This document shows, in pieces, positions 63,107 through 64,000 of a DNA stretch of 64,000 bases. How positions within the stretch are numbered: the first letter of the stretch is position 1; the number at the start of each line of letters is the position of its first letter. This stretch comes from Clostridium sp. MB40-C1. GTDB lineage: Bacteria > Bacillota > Clostridia > Clostridiales > Clostridiaceae. A model generated the notes under the pieces. It was not told the DNA's origin. It was given only the letters and a program-made list of their open reading frames with translations, and did no database searches. The stretch covers positions 2,046,001 to 2,110,000 of the forward strand of contig NZ_CP133189.1 in assembly GCF_030913655.1 (NCBI RefSeq), written 5' to 3'. A program made the position numbers and the translations under genes.

Positions 63107-64000
63107 ATGCTGAGTTTTATTCAAAATGTAATTTCTGATTGCAATTTTATACTATGGTCATATGTATTAATTGGCTTACTAATTATACTTGGGCTTTATT
63201 TTACTATTAAATCTAACTTTGTTCAATTTAGATATTTTACACACATGTTTAGACTATTAGGAGAAGGAGCAAGCAATTCTCTATCTTCCAATTCTAAAGA
63301 GCATCAAGGAGTTTCCTCCTTTCAAGCTTTCTGTATAAGTACAGCTTCTAGAGTAGGAACTGGTAATTTAGCTGGCGTAGCTATTGCTATATCTTTTGGA
63401 GGGCCCGGTGCAGTCTTTTGGATGTGGCTAATAGCGTTGATTGGTGCTGGTTCAAGCTTTGTTGAAAGCACATTAGCTCAAATTTATAAAGTTAAAGATA
63501 AACATGGCTTTAGGGGTGGTCCTGCCTACTACATGGAAAAAGGATTAAATAAAAAATGGATGGGCGTATTTTTCTCTATTTTAATTACTTTATCTTATGG
63601 TTTTATATTCAATGCTGTTCAAGCAAATACAATCACCTTTGCATTTGAACAAGCTTTTGGTACAAAAAGACTTTTTGTCGGTATTGCTATCACAGTATGC
63701 ACAGCATTAATTATTTTTGGTGGAATAAAAAGAATAGCTAAAATCGTTGAATTAGTAGTGCCTATAATGGCTATCGGCTATGTTGCCGTTGCATTATTTG
63801 TTATAGGAAAAAACTTTTCACAACTTCCACATATATTCGCGCTTATTATCAAAAGTGCTTTTGGATTTGAACAAGCTGTTGGTGGAAGTATCGGAGCAAC
63901 TATAATGCATGGTATTAAAAGAGGTCTTTTTTCAAATGAAGCAGGAATGGGAAGTGCACCAAACGCTGCAGCAACAGCCCATGTAACTCATCCGGTAAAA
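63107..64000 (+). CDS. Alanine/glycine:cation symporter, truncated by window edge
   Basis: The open frame starts ATG 63107 (AAAGGAG at proper spacing) and runs 298 codons to the last base without a stop. It is a Na+- or H+-coupled amino-acid carrier of the AgcS family. SFQAFCISTASRVGTGNLAG, GPGAVFWMWLIALIGAGSSF, FVESTLAQIYKVKD and RGGPAYYMEKGL are classic signatures, then SNEAGMGSAPNAAATAH near the visible end. The usual length is 440-480 aa, so about 150 residues are missing. Confidence 0.93.
   Translation, partial: MLSFIQNVISDCNFILWSYVLIGLLIILGLYFTIKSNFVQFRYFTHMFRLLGEGASNSLSSNSKEHQGVSSFQAFCISTASRVGTGNLAGVAIAISFGGPGAVFWMWLIALIGAGSSFVESTLAQIYKVKDKHGFRGGPAYYMEKGLNKKWMGVFFSILITLSYGFIFNAVQANTITFAFEQAFGTKRLFVGIAITVCTALIIFGGIKRIAKIVELVVPIMAIGYVAVALFVIGKNFSQLPHIFALIIKSAFGFEQAVGGSIGATIMHGIKRGLFSNEAGMGSAPNAAATAHVTHPVK

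Overview
The window is AT-rich throughout and comes from an endospore-forming Clostridium (sensu stricto), in the broad neighbourhood of C. botulinum, C. sporogenes, C. novyi and C. tetani. This rests on the clostridial-type start signals (AGGAGG with ATG, TTG or GTG), a germinant-receptor operon, a T-box leader, a PyrR leader, sigma-54 control of sulfur amino-acid genes and IS66 and IS605-like debris. The species cannot be fixed from the sequence alone. Most of the window is ordinary chromosome: transporters, central enzymes and regulators. A patch at 43.2-49.7 kb is clearly accessory.

Layout. 0.3-9.1 kb: MATE exporter, MscS channel, methionine aminopeptidase, a secreted DUF2680-like protein, a UPF0180 protein, uracil permease behind a double PyrR leader, and a ClC chloride transporter. 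9.2-17 kb: a class V aminotransferase, a PAP2 / response regulator / histidine kinase operon, citrate synthase and a CPA2 antiporter. 17.1-19.5 kb: a MITE-like repeat, a short basic protein, a two-TM protein and an orphan AbiEii-type nucleotidyltransferase. 19.8-29.2 kb: L-lactate dehydrogenase, then a sulfur amino-acid block in which a sigma-54 activator (25.4-27.4 kb) is flanked by two sigma-54 promoters driving a D-cysteine desulfhydrase/ACC-deaminase-like enzyme and a PatB C-S lyase plus NhaC-type antiporter; then a CBS protein and a TSUP exporter. 29.4-34.6 kb: clpS-clpA, a T-box-controlled BrnQ transporter and tRNA-Ile/tRNA-Gly. 35-43.2 kb: a 1147-aa double-nucleotidase surface protein with LysM, a PocR-GGDEF-EAL protein, an alpha/beta hydrolase and an aminotransferase.

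43.2-49.7 kb is an island bounded by two nearly identical, oppositely oriented copies of a ~250-bp rod-like repeat. It holds an IS66 element with exact 8-bp target duplications but a gutted tnpC, a two-gene secreted module (an uncharacterised secreted protein and a CAP/SbsA-Ig-like protein), a MITE-like repeat and a DUF6985-like protein. 49.7-54 kb is a 5-oxoprolinase operon (pxpB-pxpC-pxpA, NRAMP-type transporter, accB). 54.5-64 kb carries a PTS IIC-like protein, a sodium:solute symporter, a gerB-gerC-gerA receptor operon, a family III CoA-transferase and the start of an alanine/glycine:cation symporter that runs off the right edge.

The best leads for something undescribed are non-coding: (i) the 250-bp inverted-pair element; (ii) a ~110-145-nt structured repeat present three times, with covarying stem bases and one copy sitting inside the loop of a split terminator; (iii) a MITE-like family whose ends are related to TGAGGAAATTGCATAATT. 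Among proteins, the orphan AbiEii-type nucleotidyltransferase with its membrane-protein neighbour and the secreted pair in the island deserve attention. No CRISPR array, rRNA operon or prophage was seen. All family assignments come from motif recognition, not from a search.
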